Below are positions 27,976 through 38,746 of a DNA stretch of 64,000 nucleotides, piece by piece. The notes below the pieces were generated by a model. The model was given only the letters and a program-made list of their open reading frames with translations. It was not told the DNA's origin and made no database searches. The first letter of the stretch is position 1. Each line of letters starts with the position of its first letter. Source of the stretch: Leptospira inadai serovar Lyme str. 10 (GTDB lineage: Bacteria > Spirochaetota > Leptospiria > Leptospirales > Leptospiraceae); NCBI RefSeq assembly GCF_000243675.2, contig NZ_AHMM02000025.1, forward strand, positions 434,001 through 498,000. The letters run 5' to 3'. A program made the position numbers and the translations under genes.

Positions 27976-29547
27976 TCAAAATCTGTGTTCGGCCGTCACA
28001 AAAAGCTCCCGTAAGAACGTACCGCCCGTCGTATCCATATACGCCTTAAAGCCGTTTCCTGAAATAAAGTAGCCCGAGCGTAAAAGGATCTGCATATCTC
28101 GAAATGCGTTCCACCTCAGATTGAGATTGTATTCCTGCCCGAAATAAGCCGACGTTTGATAAAAATTATCGGAATTATAAAATCTATTATTATCCATTAG
28201 CGGAGACTTGGTTCCGTATAATCTATAATATCCTAAAGTAAGAACGATCGGACCCGCGACGACTATATCGGAAAATAAGCCGTACTCGTATAATCCGCTA
28301 ACGTTTCCTCCGGGGAACAGCGCATATCCTCCGGTAAAGTCGATTGCGATATTCGAAACCGAGTACCCTGGAAAGAGAGTCTGGTAACCGGAACCATGTA
28401 AATTGGATCGAGTCCCATCTTTCTCGTATCCTGGTCGTCCCGTGGAGCCCAATGCTATAAAATTAAGTGTAAGCGATTCATTATACCGGTAAGAAACCTG
28501 CGTATCAAAGAAAGCACCCTTTATCGCATAGCGATCATACTTACGATATACTTCGTTTCCGTTAGTGTCTCGATACGGATTTAAAGAATGGAGCGTTCCG
28601 TGATTGTAAATTCCGTGAACGACAAGAGTAAAGTCCGAAAAATTGAACTCATTGAATAGGCCGTGCCAAAATAATTGTCCGGATTGACTTTGACGAGAAA
28701 CCAGTCCGTAGACACCGTTCGTATCCTGAATATCCCGGAGCGTATCATCCATATAATAACTATATAATTCATGTCTCGCATTATTGAAGAAACTGGTTTT
28801 AACCTTATAGAAATAAATATTATTTCCCTGATAGTTTTTATCCGCAAAGCTATTCTTATCCAAGTCCGTAAGGTTATTCTGCTTTGCGATCAGCCATCCT
28901 CCTTCCAACGTCATATTCCAATTACGAATATCCTTCGTCATCGTAACTCCGGTTCCGGGAATATAAATCACTCGGCCCTGCGCGGACGTAAATAGCTGTA
29001 AACCGACTCTCGTCGTAAAACTTTTTTCCGGCAGTTTGAAATTCAAATAAAGAAAGTTTGTTTGAATATTTACGGCAGTACTATACGTAGCTTCTCCACC
29101 TTGACCTGGACCTACATTCGAACTCTGCCCGACTCCTTTTCCTCCGAAAATCATATCACCGATTTGAACTCCAGCTAAAGCTTCGAAATACTTCGAAGTC
29201 GCAAAATTCATATTCAACGTCATACGAGTATCGTAATACGTAATATCCTCTTTCGAAGGGGAGATCGTCGACGGTAAGCCGTGAGTCCGTGCATAGATCT
29301 CATTCTGAAGCTGATTATTCGCATTCTGCTGATATTGATTTTGAAAGGACTGTTTATCGAATGGAGTTACCGGCGTTTGACGGGAAGAATATATGTCTCT
29401 CCCTAAATTAAATCCACGAACCCTATAGTTACCCTGCAGATCGATCTTGGTCTTTTCTTCGATTTCTTGTGCGGAGAGGGAATTTATAAAAAGAAAGACT
29501 CCGAAAGATAAAAGTCCAATTCTAAGTAATTGACTAATATCTTTCAC
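27976..29547 (-). CDS. Predicted outer-membrane beta-barrel protein
   Basis: A 523-residue product with a signal peptide (LLSFGVFLFINSLSAQE, cleavage near residue 27) and a long barrel-like region rich in Tyr, Asn and Gly (YYDTRMTLNMNFATSKYFEA, NIYFYKVKTSFF). It ends in phenylalanine (TAEHRF), the usual signal for outer-membrane insertion. The overall style resembles alginate-export or porin-type proteins, but I cannot assign a family. It follows the solute-binding protein with only three bases between them, suggesting co-transcription and perhaps uptake of the same small molecule. Confidence 0.8.
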   Translation of the reverse strand: MKDISQLLRIGLLSFGVFLFINSLSAQEIEEKTKIDLQGNYRVRGFNLGRDIYSSRQTPVTPFDKQSFQNQYQQNANNQLQNEIYARTHGLPSTISPSKEDITYYDTRMTLNMNFATSKYFEALAGVQIGDMIFGGKGVGQSSNVGPGQGGEATYSTAVNIQTNFLYLNFKLPEKSFTTRVGLQLFTSAQGRVIYIPGTGVTMTKDIRNWNMTLEGGWLIAKQNNLTDLDKNSFADKNYQGNNIYFYKVKTSFFNNARHELYSYYMDDTLRDIQDTNGVYGLVSRQSQSGQLFWHGLFNEFNFSDFTLVVHGIYNHGTLHSLNPYRDTNGNEVYRKYDRYAIKGAFFDTQVSYRYNESLTLNFIALGSTGRPGYEKDGTRSNLHGSGYQTLFPGYSVSNIAIDFTGGYALFPGGNVSGLYEYGLFSDIVVAGPIVLTLGYYRLYGTKSPLMDNNRFYNSDNFYQTSAYFGQEYNLNLRWNAFRDMQILLRSGYFISGNGFKAYMDTTGGTFLRELFVTAEHRF

Positions 29548-29550
29548 CGA

Positions 29551-30405
29551 TTATTTTACCCAATCTTTGGAGAGAAAATATTTCGATCGAATTCCTTCCA
29601 CTACACCGGTTCTCTTTAATTCTTTGATGAAGAAATTAAAATTATCCACGAAAACAAGATCGTTTAACGGCATTGCCGCGCTTATATAATCGTCCATCAC
29701 GGGATTGATCAAAGGTAAATAACTTGCACGCAGGCTGGGTTGTTTTTGCAGTAAAGCGAGAATATACAAACTGTCTGCTACATAACAAGTAACGTCATTT
29801 TTAATAAGCGCGTCTATGGCAATAGAGTCGGAAAGATAACTATAAATCTTATTCTTTCCGAATTTTCTTAAAAGGTAGTTATGGTTCGTAGTATTGGAAC
29901 GAACGGAGAAAGAAACACCGTTCAAAACCGATAAATCATCCAGCGATTTGAATGACCGAGTCGTTACGATGCTTCCTTCCGGTTCCGGAGGAAGCGATTT
30001 CTTAAAAACAAGACCTGCAGGTGTAGCAAGTAGATATGGATCCGAAAAACTAACGGTCTTTCCGCGGCTCAAATCAGTGGACATTCCCGCCAATGCGATA
30101 TCGATCGATCCGGCCGCTATCTCGTCCGAGAACTGCCTAAAAGTTTTAAGAGGCTTTAATTTAAGCGCTACTCCTAAATACTCGGCGTAAAGTTTCGCTA
30201 GCTCGACATCGAAGCCGGGAAACCCATCGAGCGGATCTTGAATGTAAAACGGTTCATAAACTCGATTTACACCGACGACAATTTCCTTTTTTGCCAAGAT
30301 TTGATCCAATCTACTGGCCGGCGTTTTTTGGGCGAAAATGCCGTCTGAAATAAATAAAATGAGAGCTGGGAGGAGAGCTCGCAAGGTACTGCTCGGTCTC
30401 GTCAT
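29551..30405 (-). CDS. Periplasmic solute-binding protein, family 3
   Basis: A 284-residue exported protein (signal peptide [17 protein letters not shown]). It has the family 3 amino acid-binding pattern: [15 protein letters not shown] near the start, [17 protein letters not shown] and [27 protein letters not shown]. Family 3 proteins bind polar amino acids or related compounds for ABC importers, and some act as sensors or enzymes. No permease or ATPase gene is adjacent. It is paired instead with an outer-membrane barrel gene. Confidence 0.88.
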   Translation of the reverse strand: MTRPSSTLRALLPALILFISDGIFAQKTPASRLDQILAKKEIVVGVNRVYEPFYIQDPLDGFPGFDVELAKLYAEYLGVALKLKPLKTFRQFSDEIAAGSIDIALAGMSTDLSRGKTVSFSDPYLLATPAGLVFKKSLPPEPEGSIVTTRSFKSLDDLSVLNGVSFSVRSNTTNHNYLLRKFGKNKIYSYLSDSIAIDALIKNDVTCYVADSLYILALLQKQPSLRASYLPLINPVMDDYISAAMPLNDLVFVDNFNFFIKELKRTGVVEGIRSKYFLSKDWVK

Positions 30406-30480
30406 GATACCTAGGTTATCGGCAACTCCAGGACTTGAAAGAAATTTTTGCTTGGTCGTTTTCGTAAGATATGATTCGAT

Positions 30481-31854
30481 TTATTCAAGAAGTTGAAATT
30501 CAGTACGGCGATTTTTCCGATCCGTTTCGGGATTTTTGTCCCGAAAAACAGGTTCGGTACTTCCTTTACCCTCCGTCTCGATCCTTTCGGATGATATACC
30601 TTTCTGAATTAAGTATCTTCGAACCGACTCCGCTCTCTGACGACTTAATACCATATTGTCCTGGCTCTCGCCGTGCAGATCCGTATGACCGGTGATCTTT
30701 AATTTCGATTTACCGTTAGTCGAAAGAAATTCGGCCAAGCGATCCAACGAGGGTTTCGATTCGTTTTCCAATTCAAATGACCCGCTTTGAAAATGAATGC
30801 TTTCCAAAGAGATTTTTTTGCCGGTCTTCAAATCATCCCAGCTTGGGGAGGTCGCGATTTCGTAAATATCGTACTGGAGCGATTCCTCTCTCCTGCAAAA
30901 GTATGCCTTCTTACCGTCAGGGGTTTCGACATAAAACGCTTCATCACCTTTCGAATTTATCTCCGGTCCTAAATTAATCGGCTCGGTATAACTCCCATCA
31001 GTATTCCGAATCGATTTGTATATGTCCATGCCTCCAAAACCGCCCGGTCTATTCGAAGAAAAGTAAAGTGTTTTTCCATCTCTTCCTATAGTCGCCGCAA
31101 TCTCGGCGTAATCGGTATTGATCGGGGAGAGTAATCGATACGCTTTATTCCAGGTTTTATCCTTATACTCGGAAACAAAAATATCCGATTCGCCTACGAC
31201 TCCGAATGGATATCGAGTAAAATACAAACGGTTCTCATACAGATAGGGATTCTCTTCGATCGCGGAGGTGTTAACCGTTGTCGGAAGAGAAGTAGCACGT
31301 AGCCACTTACCTTCGGTTTTCTTGGAAAAATATATATCCCTCGATACTCCGATCTTCCCGTTCGGTAGGATAAATTCGATGCTACCGTCACGATTAGAAG
31401 AAAATAAAATACCCTCTTCCTTATTCAAAACGAAAGGGCTTTGATCGTCGAACTGAGAATTCAATTCCGACAACTCCAGTCCGGTCGACCAGAGCTCCCC
31501 ATTGCGAACGGACTTATATATATCTGTATAATTCGAATTATTGCGTTTAGAATAATAGTATAACGTATTACCGTCGTCGGATAAGCTTATTCCGAATTCG
31601 TTTAAAGAAGTGTTAATTTCTCCTTTCAATTTTTCCGGTTTTCGTTCCTGATTCTGTTGCGAATTCAAATTGCCGAGAGCGGATGCCATCATGCATATTA
31701 AAAAGACTCGAAATAGCTTGCCTAACCGGATTGCGAGCCGGATTGAAAATGGCTCATAGAAAGAGAATGAACAAGCATCGTTGCGGATCAATGAATCCGG
31801 AACAAAAAGGATGTTTAGAAAATAAACCGCGCGCATACGGGAATACAAACCCAT
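30481..31854 (-). CDS. OmpA-domain protein with PD40/WD40-like propeller
   Basis: The 457-residue frame contains PD40-type beta-propeller repeats ([38 protein letters not shown], about residues 85-320). A C-terminal OmpA-like peptidoglycan-binding domain follows ([16 protein letters not shown], then [19 protein letters not shown], about 345-455). The OmpA domain should bind peptidoglycan and tether the protein at the outer membrane. The start is uncertain. A signal-like segment ([20 protein letters not shown]) begins near residue 46, so translation may begin later than 31854, possibly at a non-ATG codon. Confidence 0.85.
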   Translation of the reverse strand: MGLYSRMRAVYFLNILFVPDSLIRNDACSFSFYEPFSIRLAIRLGKLFRVFLICMMASALGNLNSQQNQERKPEKLKGEINTSLNEFGISLSDDGNTLYYYSKRNNSNYTDIYKSVRNGELWSTGLELSELNSQFDDQSPFVLNKEEGILFSSNRDGSIEFILPNGKIGVSRDIYFSKKTEGKWLRATSLPTTVNTSAIEENPYLYENRLYFTRYPFGVVGESDIFVSEYKDKTWNKAYRLLSPINTDYAEIAATIGRDGKTLYFSSNRPGGFGGMDIYKSIRNTDGSYTEPINLGPEINSKGDEAFYVETPDGKKAYFCRREESLQYDIYEIATSPSWDDLKTGKKISLESIHFQSGSFELENESKPSLDRLAEFLSTNGKSKLKITGHTDLHGESQDNMVLSRQRAESVRRYLIQKGISSERIETEGKGSTEPVFRDKNPETDRKNRRTEFQLLE

Positions 31855-31904
31855 ATTCGTACTATCTGACTTTTTTTAAAAAACCTAAGTTCTTTTCTTA
31901 AAAA

Positions 31905-33158
31905 TTAGAAATATTGTTTCAAAGATTCCGGAAATTCTATCGTTCCGTCTTCTTTTTGGTACGTTTCCAAAATTGCCGCCATCGTCCTTCCGATTGCGAG
32001 TCCGGACCCGTTCAGCGTGTGAACCAGTTGATTCTTCCCGTCCTTGGATTTATAACGAATTTTACCGCGACGAGCTTGAAAGTCCTTAAAATTTGAAACC
32101 GAGGAAATCTCCATCCACCGATTCAATCCCGGCATCCAAACTTCCAAGTCGTAGGTTTTTGATGAGGCGGCGGATATATCGCCGCTACAGAGCAACATTA
32201 CCCGATACCGTAAACCTAACTTTTTAAGTATATTTTCCGCGTGAGAAAGCATCGCTTTATGTTCCTGCTCGGAATCTTCGGGTCTTGAGAATTTCACCAA
32301 TTCGACTTTCTGAAATTGATGAACGCGCACCAATCCTCTCGTATCTTTTCCGTAAGATCCTGCTTCCCGCCTAAAGCAGGAAGTATGTGCCGTCACGGAA
32401 ATAGGTAATCGGTCTTCAGTCAAGATTTCATCTCTATAAAGATTCGTTAATGGAACCTCGGCCGTAGGAATTAAATTCAATTCGTCCCGTTCCATTCTAT
32501 AATATTCGTCTTTAAACTTCGGATATTGCCCGGTTGTTATCATACATTCGTCGGTTACCATCACTGGAACCCAAACCTCGGTGTATCCGTGCTCTTTAGT
32601 ATGAGTCTCCAACATAAAATTGGCTAAAGCTCTTTCCAACTTGGCCCCGAAACCGAAATAAGTATAAGCTCTTCCGCCGCCTAACTTAACTCCTTTTTCA
32701 AAATCGATCCATTTAAGATTTTCTCCGAGTTCATAATGCGGCTTCGGAAGAAACGGGAAATTCCGCACTTCTCCGACTTCGTACAGAACTTTATTATCCT
32801 GTTCATTTTTACCCGGAGGAACTTGCGCGTCCAAAATATTAGGAAGAGCTAAATTAATTTCGCTCAAGAGATTCTCTTGGATTTCTAGATCCGTCTCTAA
32901 CTCCTTAATTTTATCGCCTATTTCCTTTACGGCTGCGGACGCGACAGCTATATCTCCGCCGGATTGTTTGATTTTTCCGATCTCTTTACTAGCCCTGTTC
33001 CTCTCCTCGCGCAGAGACTCCGTTTCCTTTTGAAGTTCTTTTTTTTTATGAATGATTCTAGCTAATTCATCAAGTATCCCGATATCCCTAAATCCACGCA
33101 GTTCCAGATTAGCTTTTAAGGCTTCCGTATTCTCGGTAATAAATTTAAGATCCAGCAT
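31905..33158 (-). CDS. serS: Seryl-tRNA synthetase
   Basis: A 417-residue class II synthetase that charges tRNA-Ser. The N-terminal coiled-coil arm (about residues 30-105) binds the long variable arm of tRNA-Ser. Motif 2 is seen as [18 protein letters not shown] and motif 3 as [18 protein letters not shown] 33158 is preferred: it has AAAGGA upstream and gives the standard MLDLKF start. The upstream frame to 33200 would lengthen the overlap with tatD. The first 14 bases overlap the end of tatD. Confidence 0.95.
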   Translation of the reverse strand: MLDLKFITENTEALKANLELRGFRDIGILDELARIIHKKKELQKETESLREERNRASKEIGKIKQSGGDIAVASAAVKEIGDKIKELETDLEIQENLLSEINLALPNILDAQVPPGKNEQDNKVLYEVGEVRNFPFLPKPHYELGENLKWIDFEKGVKLGGGRAYTYFGFGAKLERALANFMLETHTKEHGYTEVWVPVMVTDECMITTGQYPKFKDEYYRMERDELNLIPTAEVPLTNLYRDEILTEDRLPISVTAHTSCFRREAGSYGKDTRGLVRVHQFQKVELVKFSRPEDSEQEHKAMLSHAENILKKLGLRYRVMLLCSGDISAASSKTYDLEVWMPGLNRWMEISSVSNFKDFQARRGKIRYKSKDGKNQLVHTLNGSGLAIGRTMAAILETYQKEDGTIEFPESLKQYF

Positions 33159-33957
33159 GATAAAATGGTTTCCTTTGGATAAATTTTTCGGAATTGGCAA
33201 ACAGAATCTTTTCCACTTCGATATTCGATTCTTTTCTCAATGAGAACATTTTCTCTAGAACAAATTTAGTAAACGCAGGCTCGTTTCGTTTTCCGCGAAA
33301 TGGAGGAGGAGCTAAAAACGGTGCATCGGTTTCTATAAGTAATGCTTCCAACGGAAGTTTCTCTGCAGCTTCCTGAATGTCTCTCGCGTTCTTAAATGCT
33401 AGGATTCCTGAAAATGAGATGTAGTATCCCAAATCGACCAATCGCTTTGCAATGGAATAATCGTAAGTAAAGCAATGAATAACGCCGAAAGCCTTATCTC
33501 GGTGTTCTTTTAAAATCGCAATCGTATCCTCTCCTGCGTCTCTCGAATGAATTACGACGGGGAGTCGATATCTGTGAGAAGCATCTAAGAAAGAATGAAG
33601 CACTTCGATTTGTTCATTTTTGGAAGAGGCATCGTGATAATAATCCAGACCTATCTCGCCTATCGCGGACAGTCGAGAGTCGTCCAAATTCTCGGTAATG
33701 TACGAAAGAATTTCCTCTTTCTTCGGAAACTCGTTCGTCTCGGTCGGATGGCAGCCGATTGTATAGAAAATATCAATATCCGAATCCGAATATTCTTCGG
33801 ATAGACCTTTCGCTCTAACAGAACTCTCAAGATCGATTCCGATTTGGACGATTTTCTTAATGCCGGATTCTTTCGCATTACGAAGGCTTTGGTCGATTGT
33901 CTGGCCTTGTTCGAGAACAATATCCAGGTGACAGTGGGTATCTATGATTGAATACAT
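33145..33957 (-). CDS. tatD: TatD-family metal-dependent deoxyribonuclease
   Basis: A 270-residue TIM-barrel hydrolase. Metal ligands are visible: IDTHCHLD at residues 5-12, the glutamate in [23 protein letters not shown] and the final ETDAPF aspartate. TatD proteins are 3'-5' DNases linked to repair. It overlaps serS by 14 bases, so the two are read from one transcript. Its start at 33957 is close to the divergent M23 gene. Confidence 0.9.
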   Translation of the reverse strand: MYSIIDTHCHLDIVLEQGQTIDQSLRNAKESGIKKIVQIGIDLESSVRAKGLSEEYSDSDIDIFYTIGCHPTETNEFPKKEEILSYITENLDDSRLSAIGEIGLDYYHDASSKNEQIEVLHSFLDASHRYRLPVVIHSRDAGEDTIAILKEHRDKAFGVIHCFTYDYSIAKRLVDLGYYISFSGILAFKNARDIQEAAEKLPLEALLIETDAPFLAPPPFRGKRNEPAFTKFVLEKMFSLRKESNIEVEKILFANSEKFIQRKPFYHAGS

Positions 33958-34076
33958 GCTTTGGACGGCTTTTAAGGAACAGTTTTCGCGATTTGGATTG
34001 ACTGAAAAGAGAATTTTTAAGATTCCTTACTGCATACGCCGCTCGGTGCAAAACCGTTAGATTTGGGACATAAATA

Positions 34077-35072
34077 GTGAATCTGAAATCATACTTCGCT
34101 CTCATATACTATCGGCTGCGCTACAAATACCAAGACCTAAAGCTCAAGTTAGATCTAAAAGTAGCGAATTGGAATAAGAAAGGTAGAGAACGTTTGACCG
34201 TGATGGTCATTCCGCATTCGGAACAGAAGACGATTAATTTCCATATCTCGTATCGTGCGATCACTATCTTCGTAGGAACGATTCTTGTGCTTTTACTGAT
34301 TAGTTCGGTTAACGTACTAAGTCATTCTGGTTCCATTCATCAACTCACCGAGCTGAATCTTTCAAACCAAGACTTCATCCGTCAGTCCGCAAAAATGAAG
34401 GAAGAGATAAACAGTCTTCACGAACATGTGGAATACTATCATACGCATGTCGGCGCTCTTTACGGACGCCTAACCGGTGATTCTTCAAAAGTTGCAAAAG
34501 GAATCGGCGGGGCGGAAAAATTGACGTCTAACGGTTCTTCGAAGGACGGAAGCCCACTGCCTCCCGGAGCCGAAGTATTTCGCTTAAAGGAAGACGTTCA
34601 TAATCTAAAAGTTGCAAACGAACTTACTCAAGAAATCATTAGTATTCTGAAAAAGAGAAAAAGCGTTATTCGGCAAACCCCTTCTATTTGGCCGGTCCGA
34701 GGCTATGTGCTCTATCCTTATGGAGAATACCTAAATCCGATTACCGCTCGGAGAGAGATGAATAACGGAATCGATATAGGAGCATTTCCAGGTTCCGAAG
34801 TCGTCGCTGCGGCTCCCGGAACCATTTATGAAATCGGTTATACGAGGCATACCGGATACTTCGTAAAGGTAGCCCACAAATTCGGATGGAAAACGATCTA
34901 TTCGAATTTAGATAGAATCAAGGTTAAGCAAAACCAGCAAGTATCGAAAGCCGAAGTTATAGGATTTGTGGGTAAGTCCGAAAACAGTCCGCAGTATAGC
35001 CTTCATTATGAAATACACGTCGGGACGAGAGCCATCAACCCTTTCGCTTTCCTAAACCAAATCCAAGACTGA
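34077..35072 (+). CDS. Degenerate LytM/M23 peptidase-like protein with membrane anchor
   Basis: A 331-residue protein starting at GTG 34077. It has a short basic N-terminus, one membrane helix (about residues 58-80), a periplasmic coiled coil (about 95-125 and 170-205) and a LytM domain at about 220-325. The catalytic motifs are altered. HxGxD is NNGID (the first zinc His at residue 229 is Asn), the usual YxHL is YSNL, and HxH is SLH. I infer it cannot cut peptidoglycan but may bind or activate another enzyme. It is coupled to the bactofilin gene that follows. Such M23-bactofilin pairs control cell shape in other curved bacteria, including spirochaetes. Confidence 0.88.
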   Translation: MNLKSYFALIYYRLRYKYQDLKLKLDLKVANWNKKGRERLTVMVIPHSEQKTINFHISYRAITIFVGTILVLLLISSVNVLSHSGSIHQLTELNLSNQDFIRQSAKMKEEINSLHEHVEYYHTHVGALYGRLTGDSSKVAKGIGGAEKLTSNGSSKDGSPLPPGAEVFRLKEDVHNLKVANELTQEIISILKKRKSVIRQTPSIWPVRGYVLYPYGEYLNPITARREMNNGIDIGAFPGSEVVAAAPGTIYEIGYTRHTGYFVKVAHKFGWKTIYSNLDRIKVKQNQQVSKAEVIGFVGKSENSPQYSLHYEIHVGTRAINPFAFLNQIQD

Positions 35073-35419
35073 TGGCGCAAACCGAAGAGCATTTAGCGGT
35101 AAATAGCATTATCGGAGAAGGAGCCGAGTTCAACGGCGATTTCAAACTTTCGGGTCTACTGCGCATAGACGGGATTTTTCGCGGAACGATCAAAACGGAC
35201 GGAAAAGTTCTCATCGGTAAGAATGGAATCGTCGATACGGATATCAGAGCCCGGATTGTTGTCGCCGGTGGTGAGATCCATGGGAATATCTTTGCCACTG
35301 AACGAGTGACTCTTCTCGCAAGTTGCCGAATGAAAGGCGATATCATTACGCCGAAAGTCGTGATGGAAGAAGGAGTGCAATTCGAGGGTAACTGTAAAAT
35401 TAACCCGATTGCACGTTGA
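35072..35419 (+). CDS. Bactofilin-family cytoskeletal protein
   Basis: A 115-residue protein with the bactofilin core (DUF583): GEGAEFNGDFKLSGLLRIDG, TDGKVLIGKNGIVDTDI, GEIHGNIFATERVTLLASC and VMEEGVQFEGNC. These repeats form a right-handed beta helix that polymerises head to head without nucleotide. Flanking tails are short. Its ATG overlaps the stop of the LytM-like gene by one base, so the two proteins are made together and probably act together on cell shape or wall synthesis. Confidence 0.92.
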   Translation: MAQTEEHLAVNSIIGEGAEFNGDFKLSGLLRIDGIFRGTIKTDGKVLIGKNGIVDTDIRARIVVAGGEIHGNIFATERVTLLASCRMKGDIITPKVVMEEGVQFEGNCKINPIAR

Positions 35420-35916
35420 AAGTAAACTCGCAAGATCCACGCAGAAATCAAAGACGTAAAGGCGACTACGGCCTTTCTTTCTCTTCCAGTTTATATAGTC
35501 CGGTTCCTTCCGCAGTTCCAGAAACGGAAATCCCCGATTCAAAGGTCCAATTTTTCGAACTTGTTGAACACTTATTGCCTTATAGCCAGGAAAAAACGCG
35601 GGACCTAAACTCCTTACTACGCGATTTACCGGATGCGGAAAGGAATTTTTTAAAATCCCCTACGTACGAAAATTTGAACGTCTACAAACGGATTGTACAA
35701 GCTATTCTGAGAGAGGTGATGGATCGGAACACTTCGATAGAAACACTGAGAAGTAGAGCTAAAGGCGGTTCCGAAAAGATTTACCAATTAATAAATACGG
35801 TAGATGATAAAGTTCAAACCCTTGCGGATTTCATAATTCATCCGGATAATTCTACTTTCGATTTAATGAAACGTATGGAAGATATCCGCGGACTTCTCGT
35901 AGATTTAATGAATTAA
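35416..35916 (+). CDS. YaaR-family (DUF327) protein
   Basis: A 166-residue cytoplasmic protein starting at TTG 35416, with its first codons overlapping the bactofilin stop. Residues 50-165 match the YaaR/DUF327 pattern: LLPYSQEKTRDLNSLLRDLP, then SPTYENLNVYKRIVQAILREV, all helical. Function of the family is not established. It closes the three-gene LytM-bactofilin-YaaR unit. The thioesterase gene on the other strand follows after eight bases. Confidence 0.82.
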   Translation: MKVNSQDPRRNQRRKGDYGLSFSSSLYSPVPSAVPETEIPDSKVQFFELVEHLLPYSQEKTRDLNSLLRDLPDAERNFLKSPTYENLNVYKRIVQAILREVMDRNTSIETLRSRAKGGSEKIYQLINTVDDKVQTLADFIIHPDNSTFDLMKRMEDIRGLLVDLMN

Positions 35917-35923
35917 GACAGGG

Positions 35924-36337
35924 TCACTTTCTTAAATTTTTAAAAACTTCCGGAAGCCTAGCAGGGGTCCGCGACTCCAAATTCAGGAAGGCCCAGGTGA
36001 GTTCCCCGGTACAAATCAAGGTCCCGTCTTCCTTTTTCCGCACTTCTAAATTCCATTGGATACTAGCGGGCTTGATCACTCCCGGTTTGATAAAGATATT
36101 CAGCTCCTCGTCAAATCTTGCCGGAGATTTATACTCGATTAACGATCGAGTTACTACAAAGTCTAAACCATTCTTGATTAATTCTTCTTTATAGTCGTAT
36201 TTCAGATACCTCATGTATTCGTTTAGAGAAGTATCAAAATAGGTTAAATAATGGGCATTGAATACGACCGCCTGCGCGTCGATTTCGGAATATCTTACTC
36301 GAAGAGTATGAAAAAAATCTTCCGAACTCGAAGACAT
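35924..36337 (-). CDS. Acyl-CoA thioesterase, 4HBT (hot-dog) family
   Basis: A 137-residue hot-dog fold protein of the YbgC/4-hydroxybenzoyl-CoA thioesterase type. The signature region is RVRYSEIDAQAVVFNAHYLT, where the aspartate is catalytic in relatives. Substrate is unknown; acyl-CoA or acyl-ACP is likely. It is the last gene of the minus-strand unit after parB, three bases downstream of the parB stop. The link to chromosome segregation is probably only transcriptional. Confidence 0.87.
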   Translation of the reverse strand: MSSSSEDFFHTLRVRYSEIDAQAVVFNAHYLTYFDTSLNEYMRYLKYDYKEELIKNGLDFVVTRSLIEYKSPARFDEELNIFIKPGVIKPASIQWNLEVRKKEDGTLICTGELTWAFLNLESRTPARLPEVFKNLRK

Positions 36338-36339
36338 TA

Positions 36340-37215
36340 CTAAAGCCCTAGTGCATCTAAAATTTTCTGTAAAGCATCTAAACTCGGATAAGCGATACTT
36401 AACTTTCCTTTCCCGGAAGACGAACTATGGGAAATGTCCACTTTCATGGAATATTTCTTTCGAAACTTATTCTCCAGTTCGACGATATCCACTTCCTTTT
36501 TCTTAACTTTCTTCTTTTCTTTTACCGGAGTTTCTTCCGTCAAATTCGAGACGATTTCTTCGACTTGTCGGACCGTCAGTCCTTTCTCCGCTATTTGATA
36601 AGCTAATTGCTCGGTTTTCTTTCGATCCGCAATCGCCAATAATGGACGCGCATGACCTTCCGAAATTCTTCCGTTCTTAACCAAGTCCATAACCGAATCC
36701 GGAAGCTGGAGGAGACGAATTAAGTTCGAAACCGTGGCTCTATTCTTACCGACTCTAGTTGCAACGTCGCTGATTTTTAAGCCTAGTTTATCGCATAAAG
36801 TTTTGTATGCCAAAGCTTCTTCGATCGGATTAAGATTTTCCCGCTGAATATTCTCGATCAAAGCCATTTCAAGCGCTTGGTTTTCACTGGCTTTTTTTAC
36901 GACCGCAGGAATTTTCATAAAGCCCGCTAATTTACAGGCACGGTATCTTCTTTCCCCCGAAATGATCTCGTATCCGGCACCAGTTTCCTTTACTACAATA
37001 GGTTGGATGACTCCATGAGCCTTGATCGTTTCGGAAAGTTCACGCAGCGAATCTTCCGAAAAAGTTCTTCTCGGTTGGTCCGGGTTGGGTCTAATTTCGG
37101 AAAGTTTAATTTCCCGAAGCGCACCTTCCCCGCCGGCCTCTTTCAGTGCCTTCTCTTCCGAAACAGGGATGAGGTTACCTAAACCCCGCCCTAAGGCTTT
37201 GGGCTTTGCACTCAT
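36340..37215 (-). CDS. parB: Chromosome-partitioning protein ParB (Spo0J type)
   Basis: A 291-residue CTP-dependent DNA clamp that loads at parS and spreads. It has the N-terminal CTPase region ([12 protein letters not shown]; box [11 protein letters not shown] at about residues 91-99 and [14 protein letters not shown]), a helix-turn-helix ([20 protein letters not shown]) that reads parS, and a lysine-rich linker near residues 230-240. A C-terminal dimerisation region follows. It is three bases downstream of parA. Two perfect parS palindromes are found about 4 kb away at 41251-41268 and 41437-41452. Confidence 0.95.
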   Translation of the reverse strand: MSAKPKALGRGLGNLIPVSEEKALKEAGGEGALREIKLSEIRPNPDQPRRTFSEDSLRELSETIKAHGVIQPIVVKETGAGYEIISGERRYRACKLAGFMKIPAVVKKASENQALEMALIENIQRENLNPIEEALAYKTLCDKLGLKISDVATRVGKNRATVSNLIRLLQLPDSVMDLVKNGRISEGHARPLLAIADRKKTEQLAYQIAEKGLTVRQVEEIVSNLTEETPVKEKKKVKKKEVDIVELENKFRKKYSMKVDISHSSSSGKGKLSIAYPSLDALQKILDALGL

Positions 37216-37218
37216 TCT

Positions 37219-37980
37219 TTAGTTTTTCCCGGCCACTTCTAACGCTAGATTACGGTAACTTTGAGCTCCGACGCCTTCCGGATCATATGAAAGAATCGAT
37301 TTTCCGAACGAGGGAGCTTCGGATAATTTGATGTTCCTGGGAATGACAGTCGTATAAACTTTATCTTTGAAATATGCTTTTACGTCTTCCGCGACCTGCT
37401 GAGCGAGGTTGGTTCGTTTATCATACATGGTCAAAAGAACTCCTTCCAATTCTAAGGAAGGATTCAATTTTTCCTGAACGAGCGAAATAATTTTCATCAA
37501 CTGAGTCAGACCTTCTAAAGCGAAATATTCCGTCTGCAAAGTAATCATCACGCTGTCGGCCGCGCACAAAGCGTTGATCGTCAATACCCCCAAAGAAGGC
37601 GGACAATCTATTAGTATATAATCATATTCCATTCTAAGAAGACGAATCGCGTCTTTTAGCCGAAATTCCCGATTTTCTTCGGCGAGGAGATCCGCTTCCG
37701 CGCCCGAAAGATTGATATTAGAAGGGATAATATGCAGATTTTCCAGATCGGTCCTTCTAATACATTCGTTCGCGGAGCATTCGCCGATTAGAAGTTCGTA
37801 GGAAGTTTTCGGTAGAGTATTGATTTCCAAACCTAAACCTGAGCCGGAGTTTCCTTGAGGATCGAAATCTACGATGAGGACTTTTTTTCCGATCGCGGCC
37901 AGATTGGCAGCAAGATTGATGGAAGTCGTAGTTTTGCCGACACCGCCTTTTTGGTTACTGATCGATACGATCTTTCCCAT
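37219..37980 (-). CDS. parA: Chromosome-partitioning ATPase ParA (Soj type)
   Basis: A 253-residue Walker-type ATPase. The deviant Walker [13 protein letters not shown] lies at residues 10-21, walker A' [14 protein letters not shown] near 40 and Walker [12 protein letters not shown] near 118. It moves ParB-parS complexes along the nucleoid. The lack of an N-terminal helix-turn-helix fits the chromosomal class. Its start lies within the last 26 bases of rsmG, so the two are coupled, as in many bacteria where the order is rsmG-parA-parB. Confidence 0.96.
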   Translation of the reverse strand: MGKIVSISNQKGGVGKTTTSINLAANLAAIGKKVLIVDFDPQGNSGSGLGLEINTLPKTSYELLIGECSANECIRRTDLENLHIIPSNINLSGAEADLLAEENREFRLKDAIRLLRMEYDYILIDCPPSLGVLTINALCAADSVMITLQTEYFALEGLTQLMKIISLVQEKLNPSLELEGVLLTMYDKRTNLAQQVAEDVKAYFKDKVYTTVIPRNIKLSEAPSFGKSILSYDPEGVGAQSYRNLALEVAGKN

Positions 37981-38746
37981 GTTCTAATTTACTCTCCTTG
38001 GCCAGAACCTTCCAAGCCCTAGGGATACCTTGCCTTGGTGAAAGGGCCTTTTTCAAGAACTTAATATGTCGCATCCCTAAAAATTCAAGCGAGGATAAGG
38101 GAAGCGTTTTTAGAAGTTGAAATCCTGTGGGTTCCAGTACCGTCTTAACAAGATCTGGATCAAATTCATCTTTCCCGATAAATGGGACATAAATCCCTCC
38201 TTGTCTTACCCAGCGACAAAGCACTTCAGCACTCCACGGGAACGGAATAAATCCTCTCGACACCGCTAGGTCCCAATCTCCCTTTCCTTCTTCCGCGCGT
38301 GCATACACGCATTTTACACCGTCAATGCGGTTCATTCGAATAAAATCATCGGTTAATGAAAGCTTCCGTTTTTGGGAATCTAATAGTATTACTTTGGGCC
38401 GTTCCGAAGGTAGTAAACAGCGGAAAAAAAAACCGGGAATTCCCGGTCCCGTGCCGGCATCCCCCACCTTCCAATTGTTAAGCGAACCTAGTTCTTGACG
38501 AATTGAATAAATATGATAAACGGATTCGAGAACATGGCGATCTAAAATCTCTTCCGTGTCCCTCTTTGAAAAGAATCCCCCTTCCTCATTCTTGCCTTCT
38601 AGAAACGAAAGAAAAGTGGCGATCAAATCCCAATCAAAAAGCTTTAGAATCGAATCGCTTTCCTGAAGAAACCTATAACGAACGGCAGCCTGTATCCCTA
38701 ACGAATCGTGACTGAATTTCACCTTCGGCCGATCCGATTCCGTCAT
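37955..38746 (-). CDS. rsmG: 16S rRNA (guanine-N7) methyltransferase
   Basis: RsmG methylates G527 of 16S rRNA using SAM. The 263-residue protein has the SAM-binding motif [13 protein letters not shown] (near residue 93) and [11 protein letters not shown]. Mutants of such genes give low-level streptomycin resistance in other bacteria. It is the upstream neighbour of parA and follows the M20 gene with an ATGA overlap. In many genomes it also sits next to mnmG. Here a small exported protein gene and the parS region separate it from mnmG. Confidence 0.9.
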   Translation of the reverse strand: MTESDRPKVKFSHDSLGIQAAVRYRFLQESDSILKLFDWDLIATFLSFLEGKNEEGGFFSKRDTEEILDRHVLESVYHIYSIRQELGSLNNWKVGDAGTGPGIPGFFFRCLLPSERPKVILLDSQKRKLSLTDDFIRMNRIDGVKCVYARAEEGKGDWDLAVSRGFIPFPWSAEVLCRWVRQGGIYVPFIGKDEFDPDLVKTVLEPTGFQLLKTLPLSSLEFLGMRHIKFLKKALSPRQGIPRAWKVLAKESKLEHGKDRIDQ

